DNA of 64,000 bases, from positions 7,598,566-7,662,565 of the forward strand of contig OZ022238.1 in the NCBI GenBank assembly GCA_963978895.1, in the 5' to 3' direction. Of this stretch, positions 13,601 through 24,233 are shown one piece after another. Source of the stretch: Erpobdella octoculata. Its lineage: Eukaryota > Annelida > Clitellata > Hirudinida > Erpobdellidae. Made by a program: the position numbers and the translations under genes. Numbering within the stretch: position 1 is the first letter of the stretch; the number at the start of each line of letters is the position of its first letter. Below the pieces are notes generated by a model. It did not search any database and was not told where the DNA came from. It was given only the letters and a program-made list of their open reading frames with translations.

Positions 13601-16600
13601 TTTCGTTAGTAAGAAAACAAGTTCGCAAAGACCTTAATAAAAGCTTAGAAGAACCAGGCTCATCTACTGCGGAGTTAGTAAACAGAGTACTAAGAATGAC
13701 TAAAGTTGATATAACTAGGTTGCCTCAACATCGAACATTGAAAAGGTATGTTTAATAAATTCAAAAAATTTCAATGTAATCAGATAACTTTGATAAAAAT
13801 TTGTAGGGATATAGAAGAACAAAGAAAAAGAGATGAGAATAAAAATACAGAGGATGTGAAAGAAGATATGGAGGTTGTGAAAGAAGATGTGGAGGATGAG
13901 AAAGAAGATGTGGAGGATGAGAAAGAAGATGTGGAGGTTGAGAAAGAAGATATGAAGGTTGTGAAACATGTGGAGGTTGAGAAAGAAGATGTGGAAGATG
14001 GTAAAGCAGAACAGGACAGAATAGAAGTGAAACAGGAAAAGACAGTAGAGGAGGAAGAAAAAGGAGAAATTGCACCAAAATTTAAAGTTCTTCCTAATGG
14101 GTCTATGAAGGACAAAGACATTCTTGTTGATGAAAAGGGATTTTCATTTATTTTGAATAAAACATCTAAAACAAAACTTGCCAAATACTGGGCCTGCTCT
14201 AGGAAGTCTAAAGATGGTAATTATTTAAGTAAATCATAAGTTTTTAAGAAATATCATATAAAGTAAATTAAAACTGATATAGTTGCTTAAATTGATTGAT
14301 TAATTAATTATTTAAAGGCTGTACTGCAAGAGTACTTGAAAAAGATGGGGTGTTTACTCAAACCAATGTTCACATCTGCACTCCCCGTAACATTTTGTTA
14401 GAAAGAAAACAATTTCGCAAAGACCTTGACAAACTCAGCATAGAAAAGCCATGCCTAACTGCCATCGAATTGGTGAACAGAGTACTAACTGCAGCTAAAG
14501 TTGATATAACTAGGTTACCTCTACGTCAAACATTGAGAAGGTATGTTACAACATTTAATACTAAAAACTGTATGGGGCATGCAGCTCGAGCAAGCTGTGC
14601 TAATGCGTTTACAACAGCAGTCATAACAAACATAAGCAACCAAATAACAATTAAGTTTCTTTCTTAATGATCATATGATTTATTATGAAAGTAAGTAAAC
14701 TAATACGTTAAATTAAAGTTAAACAGTTTAATTTTTTTAAATCATATGCTTTTATTATAAATGTAAGGAGACTACTAAATTAAACAAAAGTTAAACAGTT
14801 TAGTTTTATAACCGTACTGCTGCTTAATATAAAGTCAAAATAAGGCTTTTTGTATGGAAATCAGGCAATGTCAAAACAGTTCAAGGCTAAAAAGGGGTTA
14901 GTGCCTACTGATCCCAGGACAACTGATCCCAGGACAACTGATCCCAGGACAACTGATCCCAAGACAACTGATCCCACGGACAACTGATCCCATGGACAAC
15001 TGATCCCACGGACAACTGATCCCATAGACATAAGCAACTCATTTTTGACGACAATGGTGGTGGTGATGATGCTTACGTAGCCAGCTTACGATGGCTGGCT
15101 GCATACGACAACGGAGGTGGTGATAATGATACTGGCTACTCCAGTTAGTAAACGGAGAAATAATATTTAGTATAAGCGCACGAGGGCACGATACACAGTC
15201 GAAATGAAATTGACAAGTTCGTATTACTTTTCATCGTTTCACTCTTTTCTGCGTGAAGTTCATAATGAGAAATGGAACCGTGCCAATCCAAAAATAGAGT
15301 TTAGCTCATTTCAGAAGTTGTTTTTTTCGAAGATATGAATTAAATTAATACACTCCAACATTAATTCTTATCGGCTTATTTAGGAGTCCATGACTAGGAC
15401 CATCACTACAGCATCCAAACATACTCATACATACATACATACATACATACATACATACACATACATACATTCGTACATACAAACAGAAATCGGAAATTAT
15501 GTATGTTAATTGATTGCAGAAACAGTGAAATATAAAATAATGTAGATATGGGATCAGTTGTCCGTGGGATCAGTTGTCCCGGGATCAGTTGTCCCGGGAT
15601 CAGTTGTCCTGGGATCAGTAGTCCTGGGATCAGTTGTCCTGGGATCAGTTGCGATGATCCCTCTAAAAAGTGTGCAACTCCAGGCTGTTGGTCTAGTTAT
15701 AATGATTCATGGTCTCCTCAATATTAACATATGAGTACAAATCTGAGTCAACATTTACTGCAGCTGCGTTCAAAATTGGTCCAGCATTTGCACATTAACA
15801 TTTTTGGTGTTGACCGTGTTATCTCTGTTGAAATTGTTTAGTATTATATGACACTTTTAGGCAGCAATATTAACAAATAGAAGTTATAAGCCATGTGGCA
15901 TTGATTAAATATTTTAGATGTCAAATACCACATTGCTAGACCACTTGTTTATTTATGTGCATGTGATGTTTGATGTTCAATGATAATTAATTTCATGAAT
16001 GCACCTGTGCATTCAAGAATAGGGCTGGAAAGTTATATAAGTAGATTCATGGAGACTAGCATTCAATCAATTAAAATTAATGAATTTGTAGCTTCCATAT
16101 TAACTCTGCCTCACTAATTCCGAGCCAGTTCCAAGCCTGGATAAAGGAGGAGGACAGTTAAAAAGATCAATTTATGGTCCACAACAGGAAGTACCTAAGT
16201 GCTTCCTATACAGCTATTTCAGTCTTAAAACACCTAATTAACTGACTATAAACTATTATAAAAATAATAACTTCCATAACTATAAAAATTTGAACTCCTA
16301 TTGCTTAAGCTCAGTATGGCCTCGAATGAGCTGCATGTTCCATATGCTTTAGTAATCCATGGTTATAATAAAGTCAACAATTTCAAATTTAGTCAGATAA
16401 GTTTGATAAAATTTAGGCAGGTTTACAGATGCAGGGAGAAGGAAGAACAAAGAAAAAGAGTAGAGAAAGGAAATACTGAAGATGAGAAAGAAAAGATTGA
16501 GGATGAAAAAGATGTGAAGCTTAATCAAGAAGAGATAGCAGATGATAGAGAAGAGATGGAGGTTGATAAAGAAGAACAGGACAGAATAGAAGTGAAAGTA

Positions 16601-17902
16601 GAAAAGGTAGAGGAGGAGGAAGAAAAAGAAGAAACCACATCAAAATTTAAAGTTCTTCCTAATGGGTCAGTGATGGGCAAGGACATTCTTGTTGATGGAA
16701 GGGGATTCTCTTTTGTTTTGAATAAAACAGCTAAAACAAATCTTGTGAAGTATTGGGCCTGCTCTAGGAACAAACAAGATGGTAGTTTTTTTTTTATGTA
16801 AATAAAGTGATTAAGAAATGTTGTACTAAGTAAATTAAAACTAATATAGTTGCTTAAATTTATTTATTACTACGTTTTAAGGGTGTACTGCAAGAGTAGT
16901 TGAGAAAGGTGGGGTGTTTACTCAAACAAATGTTCACATCTGCACTCCATATGAAGTTTTATTATTTAAAAAACAAGTTCGCAAAGACCTTGACAAACTC
17001 AGTATAGAAGAACCATGCTCATCTGCTGTGGAGTTAGTAAACAGAGTCTTAAGGAATGCTAAAGTTGATAAAACTTTACGTCAAAAATTGAGAAGGCATG
17101 TTGTATTATTAAGGCCAACAATTTTCGATTTGATCATATAAATTTGTTTGATAAAAATTTAGGCAGGTCTACAGATGCAGTGATGAGGAAGAACAAAGAA
17201 AGAGAGTAGAGAAAGAAAAATTTATGGATGATAAAGAAGAACAGGACCGAATAGAAGTGAAACAGGAAAAAGGAGAAGGGGATCAAGAAAAAAAAGAACT
17301 CACATCTAAATTTAAAGTTCTTTATAATGGGTCGATGAGGGGCAAAGACATTCTTATTGATGGAAGAGGATTCTCTTTTTTCTTAAATAAAACAGCAAAA
17401 AAATCTCTTGCCAAATATTGGGCATGCTCTAGGAAGACACAAGATGGTAATTTTTTACGTAAATCATAAGTGTTAAAGAAATATCATGTAAGTAAATTAA
17501 AACTAATCTAGTTGCTTAAATTGATTTATTTATTAATATGTTTAAAGGCTGTACTGCAAGAGTACTTGAGAAAGATGGGGTGTTTACTCAAACCAATGTC
17601 CATATCTGCACTCCCCGTGAAGCTTCATTAATAAGAAAGCAAGTTTACAAAGCCCTCAACAAACTAAGTATGGAAGAACCATGCTTATCTGCTGTAGAAT
17701 TAGTGAACAGTGTACTAAGAACGGCTAAAGTTGATAAAAAATTTTCACATCTGCACCGAACATTGACAAGGTATGTTATAATAAAGTCAAGTTTTAAATA
17801 TAATCAGATAAATTTATTTTATATAAATCTAGGCAGGGTTACCATTTCAGAGCCTCAATAAAGCTCCGCAGCCAAAATAAAGTTGTTCCTCCTAATTTAT
17901 GA
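10650..17902 (+). CDS. six-module FLYWCH-type zinc-finger gene with acidic linkers
   Basis: The exons are 10650-10911, 11470-11692, 11758-12440, 12828-13038, 13094-13422, 13526-13745, 13807-14216, 14318-14540, 16417-16781, 16882-17095, 17163-17446, 17548-17770 and 17833-17902. Phases alternate 1/2 throughout and sum to 3717 nt, or 1238 residues. Each module is an exon pair. The first exon carries a basic/acidic linker and a FLYWCH N-half ([19 protein letters not shown]); the second carries the C-half ([13 protein letters not shown]) plus a helical tail ([16 protein letters not shown], ending LRR). FLYWCH fingers bind DNA using C2H2 ligands, but here the last position is Cys (HIC). The finger-plus-tail order resembles the front of MULE transposases. 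No transposase core follows, so a host regulator or domesticated protein is inferred. The acidic linkers are coiled-coil-like. The fifth tail exon ends at a GC donor (17096). The ATG at 10650 is the first in frame; an upstream noncoding exon is possible. Confidence 0.85.
11837..12232 (+). repeat. in-frame 21-bp tandem repeats encoding acidic heptads
   Basis: Exon 3 of the FLYWCH gene contains about 18 copies of the heptad MEDVK(E/V)(G/D/E), then MEDNKED. One copy is a residue short. The period is exactly seven residues, with Met and Val three apart, which fits a highly acidic helical spacer. Copy number is likely polymorphic. Confidence 0.95.
12523..12755 (-). pseudogene. LINE-type reverse transcriptase C-terminal fragment
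   Basis: Minus-strand reading gives [19 protein letters not shown] and then NLWRNLVWS. This is the motif that closes many non-LTR retrotransposon polymerase proteins (R-x-x-W-x-E-C-V-x-x-D-M-x-x-L-G-L). Upstream, [11 protein letters not shown] is in another frame, so the copy is frameshifted. It lies in the third intron of the FLYWCH gene, antisense. Confidence 0.65.
14900..15665. mobile_element. element bounded by inverted clusters of a ~15-bp repeat
   Basis: The left cluster (about 14905-15027) repeats ACTGATCCCA(G/C)GGACA some eight times. The right cluster (about 15548-15655) repeats the complement GGGATCAGTTGTCC(C/T) about seven times. The interior has no ORF and includes a short (CATA)n. 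Paired tandem-repeat arms suggest a foldback-type or Mutator-like non-autonomous element. No TSD was resolved. It lies in intron 8 of the FLYWCH gene. Confidence 0.7.
15424..15463. repeat. (CATA)n microsatellite
   Basis: About nine tetranucleotide copies, followed by degenerate CATACATTCGTACATAC, inside the element at 14900-15665. Confidence 0.9.
16108..16275 (+). repeat. copy of the dispersed ~160-bp repeat
   Basis: It begins CTCTGCCTCACTAATTCCGA, then CCAGTTCCAAGCCTGGATAA, AGGAGG, ACAGGAAGTAC, CAGTCTTAAAACACC and GACTATAAACTATTATAAAA. The landmarks match 34188-34347 in the same order. It lies in a FLYWCH-gene intron. Confidence 0.7.
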
Positions 17903-18865
17903 AGAAAAATTGAACAGAGTGATGTGATGAAAACTTTTGTTACTACTGGTTAATAAGCATAATTCAGTTAGATTCTTCTACCTAAATGACTTTGTCTAAA
18001 TGCATCAATATTAATACCTTTTATTGCATTGAATTTTTTAAATAGTTTTGACCACTATTACTGAATTCTGATAACTGAATGAACACAAATGTAATATATA
18101 TTACATTGCAATATGGTGTTATTTGGATTTTTAACCTTGCTCTTCCACAAACAAATCTATCTATTAGATCTATTTCCAAGTAAAACTCAAGCATAACAGA
18201 TTTAGTCAAAATAGATGGACAATAATAAATAATGAGAATGGCTAATACAAAAAATGCCTTATTTAAAGCTAGGAATCTTAAAATTATTAAAAAAATTGTC
18301 TGTTTTGTGGTAGAAGTCATCATGACCACAACATAACTTTTAACTACATATCTGATATCTTGTATTTAGAATTGGTATATGTGATAAAATATAGTGAAAT
18401 CTGTATTAAGGCTTTTTGAAATGCAATTGATACAGAAAAAACACCAGCCAAACAAATTTTCAGATATTAAAGCAAGGGCAATTATCCAGTGTTGCAATTC
18501 ATTTGTTGGGTCTGGATTAAACTAATTTTTTACAATGAATTTTGGCTTTGATCAACTGACAACATATGTTGAAAGCTTAATAGAACCACTGCTAAGACTG
18601 TCTACCATGCTTAATGACCTAATTTACGTAACTGAAGTATTGATTTACATGAAAATGTCACGGAGTTGTGACAGAAATTATGAAAAACCAGGCAGATAAA
18701 CACCAGCCAGATATGCAGTGAAAATACCCGGTCATTGGATAACCACTTCTTAAAACTTTTTGCACAATTTAAAAAAAACTAAGAGATACTCATTATAAAA
18801 AGATATAAACACAATATCTGTTTGAAAAATTTAATTTGCACATACACTACTTCAAGAATACTATA
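17903..18865. other. convergent 3' intergenic region
   Basis: This lies between the stop codons of the FLYWCH gene (plus) and MRPS2 (minus) and presumably holds both 3' UTRs. An AATAAAG at 17857-17863 sits inside the last FLYWCH coding exon, too early to be the main poly(A) signal. The text AAACACCAGCCA occurs near 18440 and 18699. No gene or RNA is recognised. Confidence 0.5.
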
Positions 18866-21800
18866 TTACATTGTTAAAGATTCATTTTGAGTCTTATATA
18901 ATTCTTTGCCTTTAGTAATCGCTTTAGCAAATTGATTTGCATAAAACTGCAAAGAAACAATAGAGTCATCATTTCCAGGTATTGGATACGTAATCAGGCG
19001 AGGATCGCAATTTGAATCAACAATACCAATAGTTGGAATATTCATTTTTGCAGCTTCCACAACGGCTATGTGTTGTTCGAAGGCATCATCTATTGTTGAC
19101 AAGAAAATGCAGAGGTCTGGCAAACGAGTCACAGTGCCAAAACGAGCTGTCGAATTAGTAAAGGTTCCAGGCCTCCATTTCCGACAATGTGAATACTCTC
19201 CGCAATCGAGGGCAACCTTTTCTACGAAAGCAACGCTGTGTTGAGACCTGGTAATAAACATAATAATACCTTGCTTGTAAGCAATGTGTGCTGCAAAGTT
19301 AAGAGCATCTCCAAACATGGATAGTGTTTGATTTAGGTCTATGATGTCGACACCTAAGCGACAACCGAATAGAAATTGTTGCATATAAGGATTTCGGATG
19401 AGTGATTTGTGACCAATATGAATTCTGTTCGAAAATAGATCTTTCAATGTCAAAGAATTCCGAACACCAAAATAGTCATTCTGCTTTAGTGGATCCACAA
19501 CTGGAAAAAAAATTTTAATTTAAAAAAAACAAAGATTTTGAAACCAAATTGTAAATAATAAAGTAAATACCTTTTTCACATTCAATAGATAGATTTGGGG
19601 ATGCAAAAGCTGATAAACATCTGTTGGCTATAATTGTCTTTGTCCTCAATGATGAAAACAAGTTTCCTACAAAATAAATACACATATGAACATAAATGTA
19701 ACAAGGTTCTACAAATATCAAATTGAACCCTATGCATATGATATAATAATGTGCTACAATTGTTTAGCTCTAGCCATAATGACAAAAAAATGAAAATTAA
19801 TAAATACCCCTATGTCAGAATTTATTTTAATGAAAATCTGTGTAATTACACTACGAGAGTCGAGGTAAGCTGCCTGTAACAACAATTCAAGGAGCAACTC
19901 AATTTGATAGATGGTAATATTTTGTACTAAAGTTTGTTTGACAACGTTTAACATGGCATTAGTCGTTAGATTTTTTGCTTAAACCCTACAATACAGTGAC
20001 CCATACTTAAAAACTTGATAATCAACTTAAATTTTGTATAATTGTTTGTTCTTAATTAATACTACAATATTCCTGATTTCACTGTTTCAATCAATTCCAC
20101 TTCTGTACTTGAAAGTCTTGAATGGAGCTCTGTAATTGTGCTGCCAAAAAGAAGAGAAGTCTCTGACTGTGCTGAACTTGCTGATATCCCGTATAGACTA
20201 GAGGGGAGCATGCTAATACCTCATGCATTTTCGTGAGGTAAACCGTTGTAAGGGATTTTTTTATAATTTTTACCATCCCAAAAACAGTAATGCAGAAATT
20301 TTAACAGGGATCCGCAGTAATACTGCGAAAACAGTGAACAAATCACAAACAAAATATTTATATAAAGTTTTAATTTGGTTTTTTTGTCCTCAAAAATATT
20401 GTATATCTTCGGTGGCTTTTCCCATCCAATATCGTATGAGTCAGTTTTTTCTTTTTCGCTACCAGTTTAGTTGTAAGTTGCATTGAAATTTTGTTAGTTG
20501 GTACCTCCTTTGTTCTAAAAGTTATAAAATTTATGTATAAGGTGATGATGATTCATGTAACAACGTAACAAGTGGTCAACATTTTTCTGAAAGTATTCAA
20601 TGATGGTGAATTTTGTTCAATGACAAAAATGCAAATTATCTGAAACCTCATGACACATGAGGTACAAGTACTAGTGAATAGTGGCATGAAAGCAAATGTT
20701 AATTCATGAAAAAGTAAATTGTAGACAAGGCAACTAAAAGATAACACATGAAAAGATATTCTTCAACAGACAAAAATATTTTGTATTAGGAGTTGAACTG
20801 GAATGTGTGCCAAAGATATCTGGTAAGAACTTTATGTGTGATTTTCTTAATTTAGTTTTAAGTTTTACATCAAATTTAAAATATTTTGCAGTCCTATTTC
20901 CATTGTGATAATTCCATTCCTGGTCAGTCGACAGTCAATAATGCAAAAAGAACAAAAATGTTGAGAAGAAAATGTGATGTGACTTTGGTGTCACTAACTA
21001 ACTTCATTAATCTTTCATGTACCTAACTAAATAGGATAATAAATAATATTAAGTATTATGAAGTAAGATGATAGAAAGATGCATCAAATCAACGCTCGGG
21101 AAGCGTTATAACTATTACCACGGCGGTACGCGATCTTTGATTCGCAATATCTTTATTAATTTTATTTTTTTTACACTATAATATAGTGTATATATGGTAA
21201 CTATATGGTACATTAAAACTTTCAAACTCAGAATGTGTACCTTTATTTAAAAATATTAGTGAAATTAAAAAAAAAATTTTTTGAAATTTTTATGCTACGG
21301 TAAAGTTTCCCACGGACGGCCCGTGTGGCGGATTAATACATAATTCTCGGCTATAATTAACTATAAACACGATTAAAAGTAAACACTAGTTTAAAAATTA
21401 TGATAATTAGTATAAGTAATTTATTTAAAATGGGAAAATGTCATATAAAAAAATAAATAATTTAATTATAATTTATGTACGTTTGAGTTTTAAGGAAAAG
21501 TTTAAACGAAGGATTTGAAGGAAAAGTTTAAACGACGCAAATACACAATGTTCGCTTACAAATATTCAAATTTCGACGTTTCTTCGAATAAACTACTTTT
21601 TTAACATTTATTTTTTAGTTTTTCTTCATTAAAAATTTGAAATTTTGTTTATTTAAAGAAGTTAACTTAGTTTAATAATTTCCAATTTTCTTTCACCACT
21701 CACAACTACGATGTAAATAGGGCTTGGAAGGGTACTACTTACGTTTTCAAAGTCTCTCAAATTACGATAAATGTTTTTTTTTTAATTAAAATTGGTATTA

Positions 21801-22148
21801 AATTTGTTTTTTTATGTTATTGTGACAAAAGAAAAATAATACGATTATTTTTCGGCACGGGCCGTCCGTGGGAAACCTTACCTATGCTACTACCTAGGAT
21901 AGGGTTTAGGGGTAGTAGGGATACGGTTAGAGTTATTAGCAATTTTACCGATTGCAATCACGTAGAACGACCGGGGCAATAGCAGCGACCCTCGGGAAGT
22001 CACGCCTGGATTCGAGGAAACAACCTAAATCCGGGCATTAACCACTGACTTTCCAGAATGACTAGGCTTAGTGAATTAATCAAATTTTTTAGTAGATAAA
22101 TATATAGCAATGTGCATGCTCACCTCTAATCAGAGATCTAACAGCCAT
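18866..22148 (-). CDS. MRPS2: mitochondrial small-subunit ribosomal protein uS2m
   Basis: The minus-strand exons are 22148-22124 (ATG at 22148-22146), 19666-19571 and 19500-18866. All are GT-AG and the phases join to 756 nt, or 251 residues. The N-terminus MAVRSLIRGNLFSSLRTKT is basic and Ser/Leu-rich, as expected of a matrix targeting peptide. Then follow the uS2 landmarks: IHIGHKSLIRNPYM, FGCRLGVDIIDLNQTL, PDLCIFL, AVVEAAKMNIPTIGIVDSN and YPIPGNDDSI. The protein is a structural component of the mitoribosomal 28S/SSU head region. The last exon alone would appear to start at GTG 19498, but that codon is internal (VVDPLKQ), reached by splicing. Intron 1 is 2.46 kb and contains a MULE-like element with a nested MITE (21104-21990). 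Confidence 0.95.
21104..21990. mobile_element. MULE-like MITE with 9-bp TSD
   Basis: It is flanked by CTCGGGAAG at 21095-21103 and 21991-21999. The left end CGTTATAACTATTACCACGG and the inverted right end GGTCGCTGCTATTGCCCCGG share the core CTATT(A/G)CC(A/C)CGG. A 9-bp TSD is typical of Mutator-like elements. The left terminus recurs at the insertion site of the 5-kb element. It contains a second, nested element and lies in MRPS2 intron 1. Confidence 0.7.
21299..21882. mobile_element. nested MITE with ~27-bp TIR and 8-bp TSD
   Basis: The ends are GGTAAAGTTTCCCACGGACG and, inverted, GGTAAGGTTTCCCACGGACG, continuing through GCCCGTG. The octamer TATGCTAC flanks both sides (21291-21298, 21883-21890). 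The interior is AT-rich and noncoding. The 8-bp TSD suggests hAT, P or Merlin mobilisation. It is inserted within the 9-bp-TSD element. Confidence 0.85.
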
Positions 22149-22450
22149 GTTAACCACAAAAGTGAACTTTGAAAACAAAACATTCCAATCACTGAAGAAC
22201 TAAATATACAATAAAAATATTTATGAAGAAAATGCACAAACACGTGAAATTGTAAGCTCAATGTTTGATTAAGTGATGCAAAAAAAATTTTCAAATAAAT
22301 TTTGCAGTTTTTTTGTGTGGATATCTCCACGTTAGCGAAACTTGTTAAAATTAGCTCGAGCTCAGGCCAGTGGCGTGTTTAGGTTTTGCCGCATGGGGGC
22401 AGCAAGAATTTTATAAGAGCGACCGAGGAACTTTTGCCTTTAGTTATTAG

Positions 22451-23633
22451 CAGTGTTGGGTAGGATTTGAAATCAAATGATTTGAAATCAAAATATTGAT
22501 TTTTGATTTTTGAATTGAAATCATTTTGCAAAGTTTAATTATGATTTTGATTTGAAATCATTTTTTGACGATTTTCGATTTTATTTTAATATTTGAAAAT
22601 CAAAATCATAACATATTTTTTCTATGCTGCTATTTCTATGCCAAGCCAACAATCGCTTTAAGCGGTAACTTATACAAATAGTTTTTAAAAACATGGCAGA
22701 TAGTATAGATTGCGATTTGAATTGCGTAAGAATGTGTAATTTGCCCTAGTTACTTGATGGTAATTTTTTTTAAATAACTAGCGAGAAAGATGACAGAGTG
22801 GTAGCTAAGTGTGTTAATTGCGCTAAGTCAATTTCAGGATCAAAATTTTCTTCGTCATTTGAAGGTAACGTGCTGTAATTATACTATAATAGATACGGTA
22901 AAACCGTACTTTCCTACCGAACAATTATTAAATCAAATACGTTGCTATCTTAATATGCCCAAAACTCAAATGCAGTTGAATTTTGTTGATTTTAATATTT
23001 AAAGGATGAGCGTCATATTTGTGTCAGCTACTGCTGATGGACTCAAAAGTCAAAGCATGGAACGAATTGATAATGACTACGGCTACTATGATGACCAGTG
23101 TTCTTCACAGACCATCGGTACCTCTAACAATATCTACAACATTAAGATAAAAATGATGAACTATTTATCGGATGTTGACAGCACTTTTGCCATTTTTAGT
23201 TCATATGAATTGATTAAAAAAGTGTTCATACGATATAATACAACACTGCCTTCGTCAGCTCCTGTCGAAAGACTGTTCAGTTCCGCCGGTTTAATTGAAA
23301 CTCACAGAAGAAATATTTTGACTGATTCAATATTTGAGAAATTGTTGCTTTTGAAGATGAATAAACTTTAGTCACATTTCATTGTTTAAGTGATTTTAGA
23401 TCAAATTGTGTTAAAACATAATTTTATAGACAAAATTATGTTAAATTAAACCATACCGTGTAATAATAATTTAAAAAAAAAAAGATTTTGATTTGATGAT
23501 TTGAAATCATTTTTAAAAGTAATTTTGATTTGAAATCATTTTGTAATTAATGATTTTGATTTGAAATCATAATTTTCTTGACGATTTTGATTTTGATTTC
23601 AAATCATTTCAAAAATGATTTTACCCAACACTG
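22451..23633 (+). mobile_element. hAT transposon, internally deleted, exact 8-bp TSD
   Basis: The termini CAGTGTTGGGTA and TACCCAACACTG are perfect inverted repeats, and GTTATTAG flanks both sides (22443-22450, 23634-23641). Subterminal regions contain many copies of TGATTTTGATTTGAAATCA-like palindromic text in both orientations, as expected for hAT transposase binding sites. At 1183 bp it retains only the ends of a transposase gene. It lies 0.3 kb upstream of MRPS2 exon 1. Confidence 0.93.
22780..23371 (+). pseudogene. remnant hAT transposase (BED finger start and C-terminal dimerisation region)
   Basis: A first segment reads VAKCVNCAKSISGSKFSSSF, the CxxC start of a BED zinc finger. The later frame (23006-23371) ends with LPSSAPVERLFSSAGLI and RNILTDS, the hAT C-terminal dimerisation motif. 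The catalytic middle domain is missing, so the copy cannot mobilise itself. Confidence 0.85.
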
Positions 23634-23724
23634 GTTATTAGATTGATTTAAATAAAACTTTAAGACATGTCAAGACATTTTAAGAAGTTATTGCCCCCCC
23701 CCCCAATTTACGTCCCTGTAGAAG

Positions 23725-24232
23725 GGGCGCGTTGTAACAATCCACCAGATGAAACACCGGTGGAACCAAAGCGTTGTAACAATTAACCACAGCCTACTCC
23801 GGTTGAGCTCAACCGCGTTGTAACAATTCACCGCGCGCAACACTGGTGTCCATCACATCCACCAGAGTTAAAGCTTGGTTGAGTGTGGTTGATTGTTATT
23901 GTTATTGTTGGTTTCGAGCATGGCGGAACACGTGGTTTTCTTTGAGAGCAATAACGGAGAGCAATTTAGGGCGACAATTGTTCTAAAATTGACCCAGTAA
24001 ATCTGGAGATATTCAAATTCTTGTGAACCCACTTTGAACTGTCCATTTTATTACGTTGGTCAATTTATTGGACATAGATAGGTCGGCTCGATTCGCCTGC
24101 GCGTCTCAGCTGTGCGACTCCCTAATCATAGATCAACCAAAGCGTTGTAATAACTATCGGAAATGCGGTGCACCAGTGATTAACCACAGTGTTGACAGCA
24201 GTGTTGAGCTGGTGAATTGTTACAACGCGCCC
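23725..24232. mobile_element. MITE with 24-bp TIR, possible 3-bp TSD
   Basis: GGGCGCGTTGTAACAATCCA (plus CCAG) faces its inverted partner at the right end with one mismatch. The motif CGTTGTAACAATT recurs several times internally. AAG flanks both ends. A 3-bp duplication and GGG-start TIR would suit PIF/Harbinger, but the TSD is short and not TWA. Confidence 0.65.
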
Positions 24233-24233
24233 A

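Noticed and set aside
18866..19498. Single-exon bacterial-like uS2 starting at GTG 19498
   Set aside because: Two upstream exons with matching phases and GT-AG sites give a mitochondrial leader. GTG is an internal Val codon.
22368..23720. A larger hAT (CAGTGGCGTGTTTAGG ... TTTACGTCCCTG) enclosing the 1183-bp hAT
   Set aside because: The ends look like hAT termini but the flanking octamers (GCTCAGGC versus TAGAAGTG) do not match. Kept only as a possibility.
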